Notes under the pieces: generated by a model | Database searches by the model: none | Told to the model about the DNA's origin: nothing | What the model saw: the letters and a program-made list of their open reading frames with translations, nothing else | Program-made: the position numbers and the translations under genes | NCBI GenBank assembly: GCA_964007475.1 | Contig: OZ023274.1 | Span: 34,703,491-34,767,490 of the forward strand | From: Hybos culiciformis | Taxonomy: Eukaryota > Arthropoda > Insecta > Diptera > Hybotidae | Length of the DNA stretch: 64,000 nt | Direction: 5' to 3' | In this document: piece by piece, positions 23,100-33,706 of the stretch | How the letters are laid out: the number at the start of each line of letters is the position of its first letter | How positions within the stretch are numbered: position 1 is the stretch's first letter

Positions 23100-24962
23100 C
23101 TTACTTGCAGAGTTGACTAAATTTAAGTATTTGGCAATACAAGTACCAATATACTGGTACTGCAAAAATACTGCAATATTTTTCTAGAATGTACTGATAC
23201 TTAAAAAAATTTCAGTACCAGTATACTGGTACTGCAAAAATACTGCTATATTTTTCTAGAATGTACTGATACTTAAAAAAATTTCAGTACCAGTATACTG
23301 GTACTGTAAAAATACTGCAATATTTTTCTAGAATGTACTGATACTTAAAAAAATTTCAGTACCAGCATACTGATACTATAAAAATACCGCAATATTTTCT
23401 CAGAATATAGTGGTACTGCAAAAAAAATACAGTACCTACCAGTATATTGAACTGTACAAAAATTTCTAAAATTGTTTGTCCGAGTCCCAAATTTTGAAAA
23501 CTCGTCGAGTCCATTGTCCATATCAACAAAAAAAATTACTAAAAATTTGAGTTATTTATTATATTACAACGCCTAGAACCACAACGTCAGGAACCAAAAA
23601 TCTCAGGTAAAACTCTTGTTATATAATAAATAATTCTATAATTTTAACAAATTTTAGTAATTTATTTTTTTTACAAAGAGCAATAAGAATTGTTATTGAA
23701 ATCCAATATATTAAAGGAAATGTAGTCCAATTTATTGTATTCATTTATTATTAAAAATTAACTTTAAAAACAAATAATATCTAGTAGATTTATTTGGATA
23801 GTTAGATTTTACTTTAATAATTATTTTTTCGGTCTTAATGTAGAAATGTTTCAGAAATGTTAAAGATATATAGATTTGTGCCCATCCGATTTTAGTACAA
23901 AACCACTATTTATTGCAAAATTTCGTTTGAAGTTGAAGTTGATTTTATAGAGGAAAGTGGGTTGTATACACATTAATATTACTTGTTAGCTTTCCAGTAT
24001 TTCTAAAAATCACAAATTCTTGTTTCTAAAAAATAAAAATTCTTCGGATTCAGCTGCGTTTTTCAAAATTAAATCAAGTTTTGATCATTCTTTGAGACAA
24101 ATTTTCAAAAAAAAAATGTAAAAACTTGGACTCTGGATTATCGGCGTCGAGTACCGAGTCCGAGTAACTTCCTAATACTCGTCGAGTCCAAATCCGAGTC
24201 GAATCGAGTCCAGAAACCCAATATGTGATGAACTCAATTTCTGTATAATGCAATCAATATTAAACAAATGTTCGAGTATTCAAGGAATATTGTATTAACT
24301 TACCTACATATTTATTTTATAGTTTGGTTTGAACCATTAAAATTTAATAAATGTGTTCCTAAAGTAAATTTTAACAGAATTGTAAGTAAGTTTTTGTCGC
24401 ATATTAAATTTCTAGTACTTTTTTATTCTCTACATAGAATTTCACACAAATTATAATTAGCTTTTAGAAGCACAAGTTCATTAAAATTTTCGTCAATATT
24501 ACTTGAATACTCGAACATTTGTTTAATATTGATTACATTATACAGAAATTGAGTAGTTCATCTCATATTGTGACAAACAATTTTAGTAATTTTTGTACAG
24601 TTCAATATACTGGTAGGTACTGTATTTTTTTGCAGTACCAGTATATTGTGAGAAAATATTGCAGTATTTTTACAGTACCAGTATACTGGTACTGACATTT
24701 TTTTAAGTATCAGTACATTCTAGAAAAATATTGCAGTATTTTTACAGTACCAGTATACTGGTACTGAAATTTTTTTAAGTATCAGTACATTCTAGAAAAA
24801 TATTGCAGTATTTTTGCAGTACCAGTATACTGGTACTGAAATTTTTTTAAGTATCAGTACATTCTAGAAAAATATTGCAGAATTTTTGCAGTACCAGTAT
24901 ATTGGTACTGCACATTGCTATCAGTACAAAAATACTTAAATTTAGTCAGCTCTGCTTACTTG
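23100..24962. mobile_element. hAT-type foldback element with palindromic 72-bp subterminal repeats
   Basis: The 8-bp direct repeat CTTACTTG (23100-23107, 24955-24962) flanks the element at 23108-24954. Inverted ends are CAGAGTTGACTAAATTTAAG on the left and, reverse-complemented, CAGAGCTGACTAAATTTAAG on the right. Inside each end, 72-73 base units are repeated about four times (left near 23141-23440, right near 24620-24910), each containing the 20-base palindrome AGTACCAGTATACTGGTACT. The arms continue inward to about 24293 and from about 24494, so the element folds over nearly its whole length. The left arm is split by a 738-bp insertion. No transposase is present; CAG ends and an 8-bp duplication support hAT. 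Confidence 0.85.
23481..24218. mobile_element. Insertion of unknown type inside the hAT left arm
   Basis: The left arm reads ...AAATTGTTTGTC (ending 23480) and resumes AATATGTGATGAACTC (from about 24220). The intact right arm has the two parts joined by ACAC alone. The intervening 738 bp carries CGAGTCC-type motifs at both ends, with CTCGTCGAGTCC near 23501 and 24178 in the same orientation, and plain AT-rich sequence between. No target duplication or terminal inverted repeat is clear, so the class is unknown. Confidence 0.7.
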
Positions 24963-25084
24963 TATGAATAAAATTCAATAAAATATTGCGCCGTACTTCC
25001 ACCCTTTCTATCCAAATTTTTTTTTTTTATTATTATTTTTTTTTTTTCATAGCTAATTAGAAAGTGTTTTTCCATAGTTCTAGT

Positions 25085-25845
25085 CATAGATAAGATATAG
25101 TAATAGATGGCCCACTCAAAAGATCTACTACAGCGCCTGGTGGATTTGTGGAGGGAAGGTGAACTAAAAAAATCAAATTTTTGTAGGTGGCAATTTATTT
25201 CTAATATTTCAAATAAAATTATTAAAATTCAAATTTGCAGGAAAAAAAGGAGATTATCAATAAAAGATAAATTTATTTTTATAGCAAATTTTTTATTTTC
25301 TTAATTTTTTTAGTTCATATCACATTGTGTTCTAACATTTTCACTTAAAATTCTATTTATTTTATTGCAATAATTATTAATTAATAAATTAAATGTATAA
25401 TCTTAAATTTATTATTATTAATATTATTATTAATCTTAAATTAACTTAAATTCCAATAAATCCAACTTTGTTTTTGTTTTTGTTTTTTTAAAATAAAATC
25501 CACAATTAAAATTCAAATATATTCAACTTTTTTATTTATTTATTTATTTCTACCAGATATTTATAATTTTTTCTCAAAATAAATCACCTACACGTCCAAA
25601 CGTTTTTTTCAAAAAAAATAATAAATAAGAAAAAAAGCTCAGCCGGCTGGGTTGACAATAAAACAAAACGTAAACAAACAAGAGCGCCGCATGTGGTTGA
25701 AAGGTGAAACAAATTAAGAAAACTGAAATTAATTTTGTTCTAAGTGAACCTACCATGGTTCTAGTCCTGTGTGTATACCTAATTAGCAAGTTTTCTGAAA
25801 GTTCCGTTTCAGTTACGATGAATTTTTTGATTTTTCTTGCGAATA
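25085..25845. other. Spacer between the P-like element and the triplicated unit
   Basis: Starts with a GC-richer patch reading MAHSKDLLQRLVDLWREGEL in one frame (25107-25166), which I do not recognise. The rest is AT-rich. A 110-codon minus-strand frame (25574-25906) and an overlapping plus-strand one have no motif and partly lie in the repeated unit that starts at 25846. Confidence 0.4.
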
Positions 25846-26261
25846 TTCCAATATTGTATAGCTTACTGTTTGGAAATGTTTTGTACATATCAATTCCAGA
25901 TGACAAATCCTCCGTCTTGTTGTTTGGGATCTGAGGTCCTTCAAGTTATGCCTGGATCTTGTATTATATGAGAATTAATATTAGACATTCTTAGAAAATG
26001 AATATTAGATTTATATACCCAGTGCCGCATAGCCCATATGGACAATTTGGGTACTTGCCCAGGGCCCACTAAATGATTATACAAAAAATATATAAAAAAT
26101 TACATATTTCACATTTAATACCCTTTGGCAATACAAAGACGTCTCAAATCAGTCTTTTGAAAAAGTTGTACACACTGCCAAAAGCACTTCATCGGAACTC
26201 ATTTTTGACAGAAAAAAAAATTTTTCATTGCTTATGAATTTATTGTTCTGTTTGTTATTAT
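25846..26261 (+). repeat. Flank-plus-hAT-left-end unit, copy A
   Basis: Begins TTCCAATATTGTATAGC and runs through TATATACC (26012-26019) into a hAT left terminus CAGTGCCGCATAGCCC (from 26020), then about 240 bases of the element end. Copies B (27731-28149) and C (28150-28570) are nearly the same. Copy A is the most diverged by a few substitutions and is separated from B by about 1.47 kb. Confidence 0.9.
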
Positions 26262-26502
26262 CTACGAATAAATACTAAAGGAAGAGTAAATCCAGCTCTG
26301 GAATGAAGTATCTCTCTTACATGTATTAGTGAAACCTATACATTAACATTACAGGGAGCTTTTTGCAAAATCTGCAAACATTATGTTTGTCGTTTTGGGA
26401 TTGTTTTCAATTTATTATAATTAGTATTTCTACTTTCACACCACCTTTGAGGTAAAGAAATAGGCGCGTTTTCATACATTCCAAAATATTTTACCATATT
26501 AT
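26262..26502. other. Unassigned sequence after copy A
   Basis: Moderately AT-rich, not matching the sequence that follows copies B or C. No feature was recognised. Confidence 0.4.
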
Positions 26503-26800
26503 TTTTTGGAAAAGGGCAAAATATTTCGGAAAAGGAAGACTCCCCTGAAAAAACCGTCTTGGATTTCACATCGCGGGGTACGCCTCTACCTCCTCTCCAA
26601 AATTAGGCCAAATCGGAGTTAAAAAATTCCTTCCCCATATCCAAATTTTTGAAAAGTTTGAGGGGCCAAAACTCGGAAACTGTCCTTTCCCCCAAAAAAA
26701 AATACATGGGGGGTGATTTTGGCACCGCCTCTACCACCCCACCAAGTTTGAGCGAAATCTGAGGGGTGCACGCGTTCTGCACTTTAGCCAATATTTATTT
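26503..26800. repeat. Diverged tandem dimer, unit about 145-148 bp, GC-richer
   Basis: Two units share the landmarks GGGC(C)AAAA, TTCGGAAA/CTCGGAAA, CGCCTCTACC (26581 and 26726), a CCAA.(A/T)TT.GG/AGC block and AAATC.GAG. Spacing between paired landmarks is 145-148 bases. The composition contrasts with the surroundings. It is satellite-like, with no coding sense. Two minus-strand frames here are shadows of the repeat. Confidence 0.6.
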
Positions 26801-26850
26801 AAAAAGAGACCGATTATAAGCCCCAACACTCTATAAGTTTATATTTTTTA

Positions 26851-27641
26851 TTTTTTGACATTTGTGTTCCAAAAAAATTTTCCCTCACCCACCGATTTTT
26901 TTTTCCCCCAACCTACAATTTTTTTTGAATTTCTTTAACAAAATAATAATAAATAAAAAATACTGGAACTCACATTGAAAATGGAGTGAGCCGGAAGTGA
27001 TGAGGTGACAAAAAAAAATTAGCTGATAGTTGTTAAAATTTTAACCCGCCCATTTACTTACTTATTATTAAACATGTTCAAAATTTATAAAAGAAAGAAA
27101 TATGAAATAGAAGAGTGAGATATGATAATTGTGAATAGATTTTTACAAATTTTTTAATAAATCTATTGAACTGATGGTATAAATTTTTTTTGTAGGTATT
27201 ATGAAATTATTCGTAGACATTAAAATGTTATATGAACAGGTTTATACAAGCGTGCTACTTATGGAAACTCCAATAGATGTCGCTATACTTACTTAAGACA
27301 TTGTCAATTTTATTTTATCTGTCAATTCACTGTTTTGACAGTCCCTATCTGTGGTCACATAAAATGTTTATTTACATTGAATTTTGTATGAAAAATACGA
27401 AATTTAGATTTTATTTAGATACTTCGCAGATATGTGAATATTTTATAAACATTTTTATTAATTAATAAATGTTTTACATCTAAAATAAAATAAAATTTCG
27501 CATTTTTGTGAATTGAAAAATAAAACTTAGCAGCGACCGTGCGGCTAATGTAAAAAGTTGAAAGCTGATTTATAACCTTAATAATAGTAACGGCGTTCCT
27601 TTTTTTTTTCTTTCTAATTTTTGACATTTGTGTTCCAAAAA
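26851..27641. repeat. Segment bracketed by 24-bp direct repeats
   Basis: TTTTTGACATTTGTGTTCCA plus AAAA occurs at about 26852-26875 and again at 27618-27641, in direct orientation. The 740 bp between has no recognised gene; it includes GTCAATTCACTGTTTTGACAG near 27321, a weak hairpin. This may be the trace of a duplication or of an insertion with long flanks. Confidence 0.4.
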
Positions 27642-27730
27642 CCAAGTACTTCTTCTTCTTCTTCGGCTTCATTCGTTTATAGTATAAACGTACCAAAATA
27701 TTTATCCATATAGATCGATGGTTATTATTT

Positions 27731-28149
27731 TTCCAATATTGTATAGCTTACTGTTTGGAAATGTTTTGTACACATCAATTCCAGATGAAAAATCCTCCTT
27801 CTTGTTGTTTGGGATCTGAGGTCCTTCAAGTTATGCCTGGATCTTGTATTATATGAGAATTAATATTAGACATTCTTAGAAAATGGATATTAGATTTATA
27901 TACCCAGTGCCGCATAGCCCATATGGACAATTTGGGTAGTTGCCCAGGGCCCACTAAATGATTATACAAAAAATATATAAAAAATTACATATTTCACATT
28001 TAATACCCTTTGGCAATACAAAGACGTCTCAAATCAGTCTTTTGAAAAAGTTGTACATACTGCCAAAAGCACTTCCTCTGAACTCATTTTTGACAGAAAA
28101 AAAATTTTTTTCATTGCTTATGAATTTATTGTTCTGTTTGTTATTATTT
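27731..28149 (+). repeat. Flank-plus-hAT-left-end unit, copy B
   Basis: A 419-base unit, immediately followed head-to-tail by copy C. The hAT left terminus starts at 27905 after TATATACC. The 105-codon frame at 27958-28275 is read through this junction and is not a gene. Confidence 0.9.
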
Positions 28150-28570
28150 TTCCAATATTGTATAGCTTACTGTTTGGAAATGTTTTGTACACATCAATTC
28201 CAGATGAAAAATCCTCCTTCTTGTTGTTTGGGATCTGAGGTCCTTCAAGTTATGCCTGGATCTTGTATTATATGAGAATTAATATTAGACATTCTTAAAA
28301 AATGAATATTAGATTTATATACCCAGTGCCGCATAGCCCATATGGACAATTTGGGTAGTTGCCCAGGGCCCACTAAATGATTATACAAAAAATATATAAA
28401 AAATTACATATTTCACATTTAATACCCTTTGGCAATACAAAGACGTCTCAAATCGGTCTTTTGAAAAAGTTGTACACACTGCCAAAAGCACTTCCTCTGA
28501 ACTCATTTTTGACAGAAAAAAATAATTTTTCATTGCTTATGAATTTATTATTGTTCTGTTTGTTATTATT
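28150..28570 (+). repeat. Flank-plus-hAT-left-end unit, copy C
   Basis: Third copy, nearly identical to B. Its hAT left terminus (28324) is the one that pairs most simply with the right terminus at 28911. Confidence 0.9.
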
Positions 28571-28911
28571 TTTTTGATAAAAATAAGTGTAACCACCATG
28601 AAATAATTAATTTAAGGCAGAAAAACAACAAAAAATAATAATCTACAAACTGCAAAGCGACAAAGTATGTACTTAGAAGAGTCTTTTTTTCGGTTCTTGT
28701 GTTTTGTTTTATATGGCGAAAGACGAAAGAGAGCTTAAAGAAAGACATCTTTCGCAAGATCCGATATTAATACTGCCAGTGCAGAAACGCTATAACACAT
28801 TTTATGTCAATGGATTTGCGGTTAATCAGTATATTTATATTTACTTATTTAAGAAAAGGCCCTTTTACAAACTTTTTCCCAGGGGCCCAGTGAATGCTCT
28901 ATCGGGCACTG
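28324..28911. mobile_element. hAT-type element, 588 bp, 8-bp duplication TATATACC
   Basis: Left end CAGTGCCGCATAGCCC, then GCCCAGGGCCCACT further in. The right end, reverse-complemented, is CAGTGCCCGATAGAGC, then ACTGGGCCCCTGGG. TATATACC flanks both sides (28316-28323 and 28912-28919). The same octamer also precedes the left ends at 26020 and 27905, so the outermost possible element is 26020-28911. A 77-codon frame near 28704-28937 crosses the right terminus and is not a credible gene. No transposase domain was seen. Confidence 0.8.
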
Positions 28912-28919
28912 TATATACC

Positions 28920-30221
28920 CCATTGAGTGTATCATAATAAAATCCATACATACTTTTAAGTGATTAGTTCATAATGCGTTCAATTTTGTTCAGTAGACCT
29001 ATACAGAACAAAGTGACTAAATTGAGATATTACATCGGATATGAAATAAAATGTGTGCATTATAAATTAGGAGTAATATAAATCTTGAAATCTTGATTTA
29101 ATTTTTTAATTTTACATTTGAATCAAAATACCCTAAAATTAAAAAAATATTAAGATAAAATACCACTGATCAATTTGAGATGCCAAAAGCTTGTAAGATG
29201 AGTTTATAAAACTTGTTTTGCTTCGTTAACTAAACATCTTTATTTTTGTAAGCACTAGTCTCGTTTACGAACTTTTTCAAAGATTTTCCTGTACATGCAA
29301 ATATGATTTACAATATAAAAATAAAGGAATTCTTTTTTATTAAAAAATTGTGTAAAAGGTTCCATATACATAGGTTCATAATACTTGATTTTCATTTTAT
29401 TACAAAACTTTCTGATTTCTTTTAACAAAGTTAAAATAAATATTTTCTAAAAAAGAAAATTTAGAATGAAATTATTTTCATGTATGAAAATTTATCAAAA
29501 AAAAAATTTACATTACACATGAGCTTAGTGAATTGTGTGAATTGAGAAAATTGTTTTATTTTTTGAAATTTATGAACAAGAAAAAAAACAAAAAAAGAAA
29601 ACTTAAAAAAGTTTTTTCATTGTTTTTATTAAAAATTAAATTCTTATATTTCACAAATTCAAAAAGAATTACATTATTTTTGAATTAATTTTTTCTAGAC
29701 CTATGATTTTTTCATAAATTACTTAAATGTTTTATTATACTTTTGATATAGGTATATAAACATTTCCTTAACTATAACAACTATTTTTTACACATTTAAC
29801 ATATTTTTTTTTCTAGCAATTTAAAAACCAAATGAATTTATTTATAATACGTAAGTATAATATTGAAGTTTTACTGTCTGATTTTAGTCCCAAAAAATCA
29901 ATAGAAGGTTTTTCAACTTTTCCTTTTACATTTGTAATATTCTCTATCTATTATATTTTTTTTTTTCTCTTTCTAAGAATAACTCAGTAGATAAGCATAT
30001 AAGCTAAACTCTGTAATATTTTAAGTAATATTTGCCTAAGATTAAGGAAACATGTAAATTATATGATAATAAATAAATTAAATTAAAAGATCTGATTTTA
30101 GTCTTTATTTACATAGGAAAAATAAAATAATAATCTAATATGCGATTCGCACTTTAGGTTAGAATTAAGTTTTTTCTATGCTCGTTCTGTGTTGATTCAT
30201 ATAAAAAATTGTCAAAATTAA
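28920..30221. other. Plain AT-rich intronic sequence
   Basis: No gene, repeat boundary or conserved frame was seen. A and T runs throughout. Confidence 0.5.
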
Positions 30222-30743
30222 CCTAGTTCGCACCTGTCATCATCAATATTTGGGGCCTTTTTAGCGAAATCATCAAAGTCAAATTCAGAACAAAAAAAAA
30301 AGTAAATAAGAAAATTAAAAAATTTTAATGTGTTTTTTAAAACTTAAAATTTAACACCAATTAAGTGTAAACGCCTGTTTTCTAACATATACCTAGTTTA
30401 CATGATAGTCCAACCGTGGTTGAGTCGAAATGTGGTTGAAAAGAGGTCAAGTGTTTACATGACGTAGTCGAAAAGCAAGTGGTTAAATTGAGTTTGAAAA
30501 GAACAACAAAAAAGAAACAAAACAAACAGCTGTTGCTTTTTTTTAACCGGGTTAACCGTTTACATGGATAGAGTTAACTTAACCGAGCGAATTTCTTGAG
30601 TTGAGCCAGGTTAACCCAGGTTAACTCTACCACCGTTTACATGTAGTTGAACCGTAATTGAACCCGGTTTCAACTCTCCATGTAAACAAGGTAATAGGTT
30701 AAATGTAGGTTTAACCTCTTTCTTGCGTCTAATGCGAACAAGG
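30222..30743. mobile_element. Outer MITE-like element with CCTAGTTCGCA ends
   Basis: The left terminus is CCTAGTTCGCACC (30222 on); the right terminus, reverse-complemented, is CCTTGTTCGCATT (ending 30743). The flanks do not show a clean target duplication (AA before, TA after). It encloses the inner element at 30392-30691, whose ends begin with the same CCT(A/T)GTT. Confidence 0.5.
30392..30691. mobile_element. Inner 300-bp MITE with CCTAGTTTACATG ends
   Basis: TA flanks (30390-30391, 30692-30693) and inverted ends CCTAGTTTACATG and, reverse-complemented, CCTTGTTTACATG. GTTTACATG or its near-copies recur about five times (30396, 30453, 30558, 30633 and, inverted, 30680), alternating with GGTTAA/TTAACC palindromic motifs. 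No gene. Confidence 0.75.
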
Positions 30744-32862
30744 TATAATATAATTTTTATGTATAATGCGGTTTCGAACTAATATTTTAATAGACAAAAA
30801 GTAATTAATTTTGATTTTGTGGCTAAATAAGATATTTTTATAAATTTTATTTTGTATTAAATTGTAATAGCTGGCCCTGTAAATGAAAATTTAATAGATT
30901 TTTTGTCAACATCAATAAGCAGTTTTATTGAGCTGACCACATCGAGCATTTCTCAACATCATATACCTTCTTAGAGACATATATTCTGTATATTCTACAT
31001 ATATTCTGTATATTCTGTATATTCTACATATATTCTGTATTAAATTATTTTTAAATTTATTTTCAGCAATAACATATTAGTTATTACAATTTACCAACAA
31101 TCTTAAAAAAATAAATAAAAGTTGAATCAAATAATATTTTTATTAAAAAAAAAAAAAAAAAATTACTTGTAAATGAAAATATTTTGAGGAAAAACAAGAA
31201 ACCATGTCTATGATTTTTACCCTTTCTCTATTTTTTTTTTTTGTAACTTACATTTTATTATTATGAATTAAGGAAGAAGATTTCAATATTTTACAGTCTA
31301 ATGCAAAAAAAAAAATAAAAATACTTAAAAAAATCCAAAAAAAAAAAAATTATTTCTTGTACAATGAATTTTCATTAATATTTTAGAGCTGTTTTTTTTT
31401 TTTTTTTGTTATTTTTTGTTATTTTCTTGTATTTTATGATTGTATAAAATGATAAAATAGAAACATATGAGCATAATTTATAATAAATTTGCAATAAATT
31501 TTATTATATCTTAAGGTGGAGCTTAAACATAAAATAAAAAATATTTTAGTCCTGCTGAAAACATCATGAAAAGAAAAACTTTATTTTCTTTTTTTATGCA
31601 TAGACTTTTATTTTTCTTTTTCCTTTTTTTTTTTTTTTTTAATATATTATTATTATTATTATTCTTAATATTATGCATTTGTTTATTTTCATTTTTAGAA
31701 AATATATTTAATTGGCTTCTGTGTATATTTTTCTGTTGAACATCAAATGGGCGGCATTTTTGGCACTCATGTGTATATAGATTTTTTTTATTTTTTTTTT
31801 TTGTATATTTTGCACAAAAAGTTTTTCCATATTTCCGCAATAAGAGAGAGACTATATAGATACCATGCACTTTTAATATTAAGTTTTTAATTTTTTAAGT
31901 TTAAAAATGCATTTATAAAATATATATATACATTAATGGATATTAAAAGTGTCAAATAATTGTTAAAATAAACATAATATCTATTTTATTTTGAGTTTGT
32001 AAAATATAAATATTTATAAATATAAAAATGAAAAACATATATATCAATATCTGTATATTCCTATAGGTATTTTTGTTATGTACACGTATTCCTACATTAT
32101 ACGAAATGAAAAAAAAATATATATAAAAATTCGCATTTGCATATTTTTTTTTTTGAACAAAATAACTAAAAAAAAAAAACTTTTAACTGGTTTTATTAAA
32201 TTTATCATTTTCATTCTCTTTTTGGGTACATTAAGTTTTAATTCCTATGTAGATAAAATTAACACAAATAAAATAGTACAAAAAAAAAAATATAATAAAA
32301 TTTAAATAATGAAAAGGACACTTAAATGCGCGTTATTATATATTTAAAATAAATTTTCTTTATTACCATCAAGATCTCGAGAAAAATTTCAAGAATGTTT
32401 TTTCTTGAAGTGGTCTTAAAATGATTTTAAAAACTAATTCATGTAAATCAGGATATAAACTGTATTATACTTTTTTTTATATATAATTATTTGTACTACG
32501 TATACAATAAACATCTTTAGATACCAAATCCATGCAAGATTGTAATTATAATATTTTGTAACTGCGACATTGGTTAATTTCATATAATTTACAAAAGTGC
32601 ACCTAAGAACAGACAGTCTGTTAAAGAATCAAGATTGTGCAAAACCTTCCCGAAAAATATTGCCAGAACGAACCAAATAACAACGCAGTTCGCATTCCAA
32701 AAAGATCAAACAAAAAATTGTAAAAGTATATAAATAGATAAAAAGAAATGGAATTTGACCATTAATTTTTAAAACTATTTCTCAGAAGTCGAGCCCTGAT
32801 TAAGTTCTTGCAAAGAAGATAAAATGTGATTTTTATTCAAAATAATCCTTCATCCTCTAATC
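30744..32862. other. AT-rich intron with a TATATTCTG minisatellite
   Basis: Short imperfect units of TATATTCTGTATATTCTACA repeat at about 30980-31040. An ATT microsatellite lies at about 31643-31665. The open frames at 31523-31870 and 32078-32305 are dominated by lysine/asparagine and isoleucine runs and are not credible genes. Confidence 0.55.
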
Positions 32863-33706
32863 CATCGTTTCTCAAAGTGTGCTCCGTGGAGCCCTGGGGT
32901 TCAAAGGGCTCCGCAAATCTTATAATCAAATTATAAATTTAAATCCGTTAATACTTAATATATGCTTTAACAATTTTTCGATGAAATTAATGGGGACATT
33001 GAAGAAACTGACGTGTGATGTGTGATGAAATTCGTCAACATTTGGAAGATATTCTAAACTCAGTTGAACAGTATTTTCCAAATGAGCAGAATGAAAAGCT
33101 TAAAAATTGCACATGGATTCGAATCCCATTCATAGTTCAAAAAAGACCAGATGAATTCACAGTTAAGGAGTACAAAGCCTTCATTAAAATGATTGCGCAC
33201 TACTGCCCATATTTGAAATAGTATGTTTGCCATAATTTTGGTGCACTTCTTTAAGAGAAGAATACGCAGATTTATCAATGTCCCTTTCGCTACGACTTAT
33301 TTGTGCGCGTCCGGATTTTCTTCTTATGCTGCAACAAAAAACAAAATACCGCAACAGACTCGATGCAGAAGCTGACATGAGGATTCCACTAACAACTATA
33401 CAGCCAGACATACAAGAATTATGTAAAAATAAGAAACAAGTCCACTCGTCCCACTAGCAATGTTCGTTTGTTTTTTTATAATATATTATATGTTGCATTA
33501 TTTATTGCTGAAGTACAAATAATTTAATTTTTCCTTTTTATTTATGAATTTGTAAATACAAAGCATAAAAAATAAATTACTTTTCGGTGTTATAAATCAT
33601 CGATTGGCACAGACACACAATTACTGAACCACTGGGGCTCCGTGTAAGTTATTATGCCTTTGGAGGGCTCCGCAGTTCAAAAAGTTTGAGAACCGACACT
33701 CTAATC
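32855..33706. mobile_element. hAT element, internally deleted, 8-bp duplication CTCTAATC
   Basis: CTCTAATC flanks both sides (32855-32862 and 33699-33706). The element at 32863-33698 (836 bp) has ends CATCGTTTCTCAAAGTGTGC and, reverse-complemented, TGTCGGTTCTCAAACTTTTT, each with a subterminal GGAGCC..GGGCTCCGC motif typical of ZBED-type hAT elements of animals. Inside are remains of a transposase C-terminus. A full-length relative would be several times longer, so most of the transposase gene has been deleted. Confidence 0.9.
33015..33457 (+). pseudogene. ZBED5/FAM200-type hAT transposase, C-terminal remains with frameshifts
   Basis: Segment 1 (33015-33221) reads IRQHLEDILNSVEQYFP then WIRIPF, like the pre-C-terminal region of ZBED-family hAT transposases. 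After a stop, a second frame gives FWCTSLREEYADLSMS (33236-33283). It shifts to PFATTYLCASGFSSYAATKN (from 33283), then back to YRNRLDAEADMRIPLTTIQP (from 33347) and ends at TAG 33455-33457. 'TTYLCE.GFS...K.K.RNRLD.E.DLR' is the hATC dimerisation signature that closes these proteins. At least two frameshifts and one stop: dead. The BED zinc finger and catalytic RNase-H core are absent, consistent with deletion. Confidence 0.85.

Larger units (their letters stand above)
21620..25084 (+). mobile_element. P/THAP9-like transposon remnant, carrying a nested hAT element
   Basis: Inverted ends: left ACTAGAATTAT, an AT microsatellite, then GGAAAAACACTT; right, reverse-complemented, ACTAGAACTATGG then AAAAACACTTTC. 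A second inverted pair sits inside: GAAAGGGT near 21763 and its complement at about 25010. Flanks share CATAG (21613-21617 and 25085-25089), with CATAGGA against CATAGATA, so a degraded 8-bp duplication is possible. The body has the C-terminal part of a P-type transposase (21926-22846). A 1.85-kb hAT element was inserted later; without it the remnant is about 1.6 kb, too short for a full P element. The N-terminal THAP zinc finger and first catalytic part are absent. Confidence 0.65.

Noticed and set aside
25107..25304. Frame starting MAHSKDLLQRLVDLWREGEL
   Set aside because: The first 20 codons look more protein-like than the surroundings, but they turn into lysine/isoleucine simple sequence. 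I could not link them to a family or to splice sites.
27958..28577. Two similar frames starting MIIQKIYKKLHISH
   Set aside because: They arise from the tandem 419-bp unit and cross a transposon end. No domain, and composition typical of AT-rich non-coding DNA.
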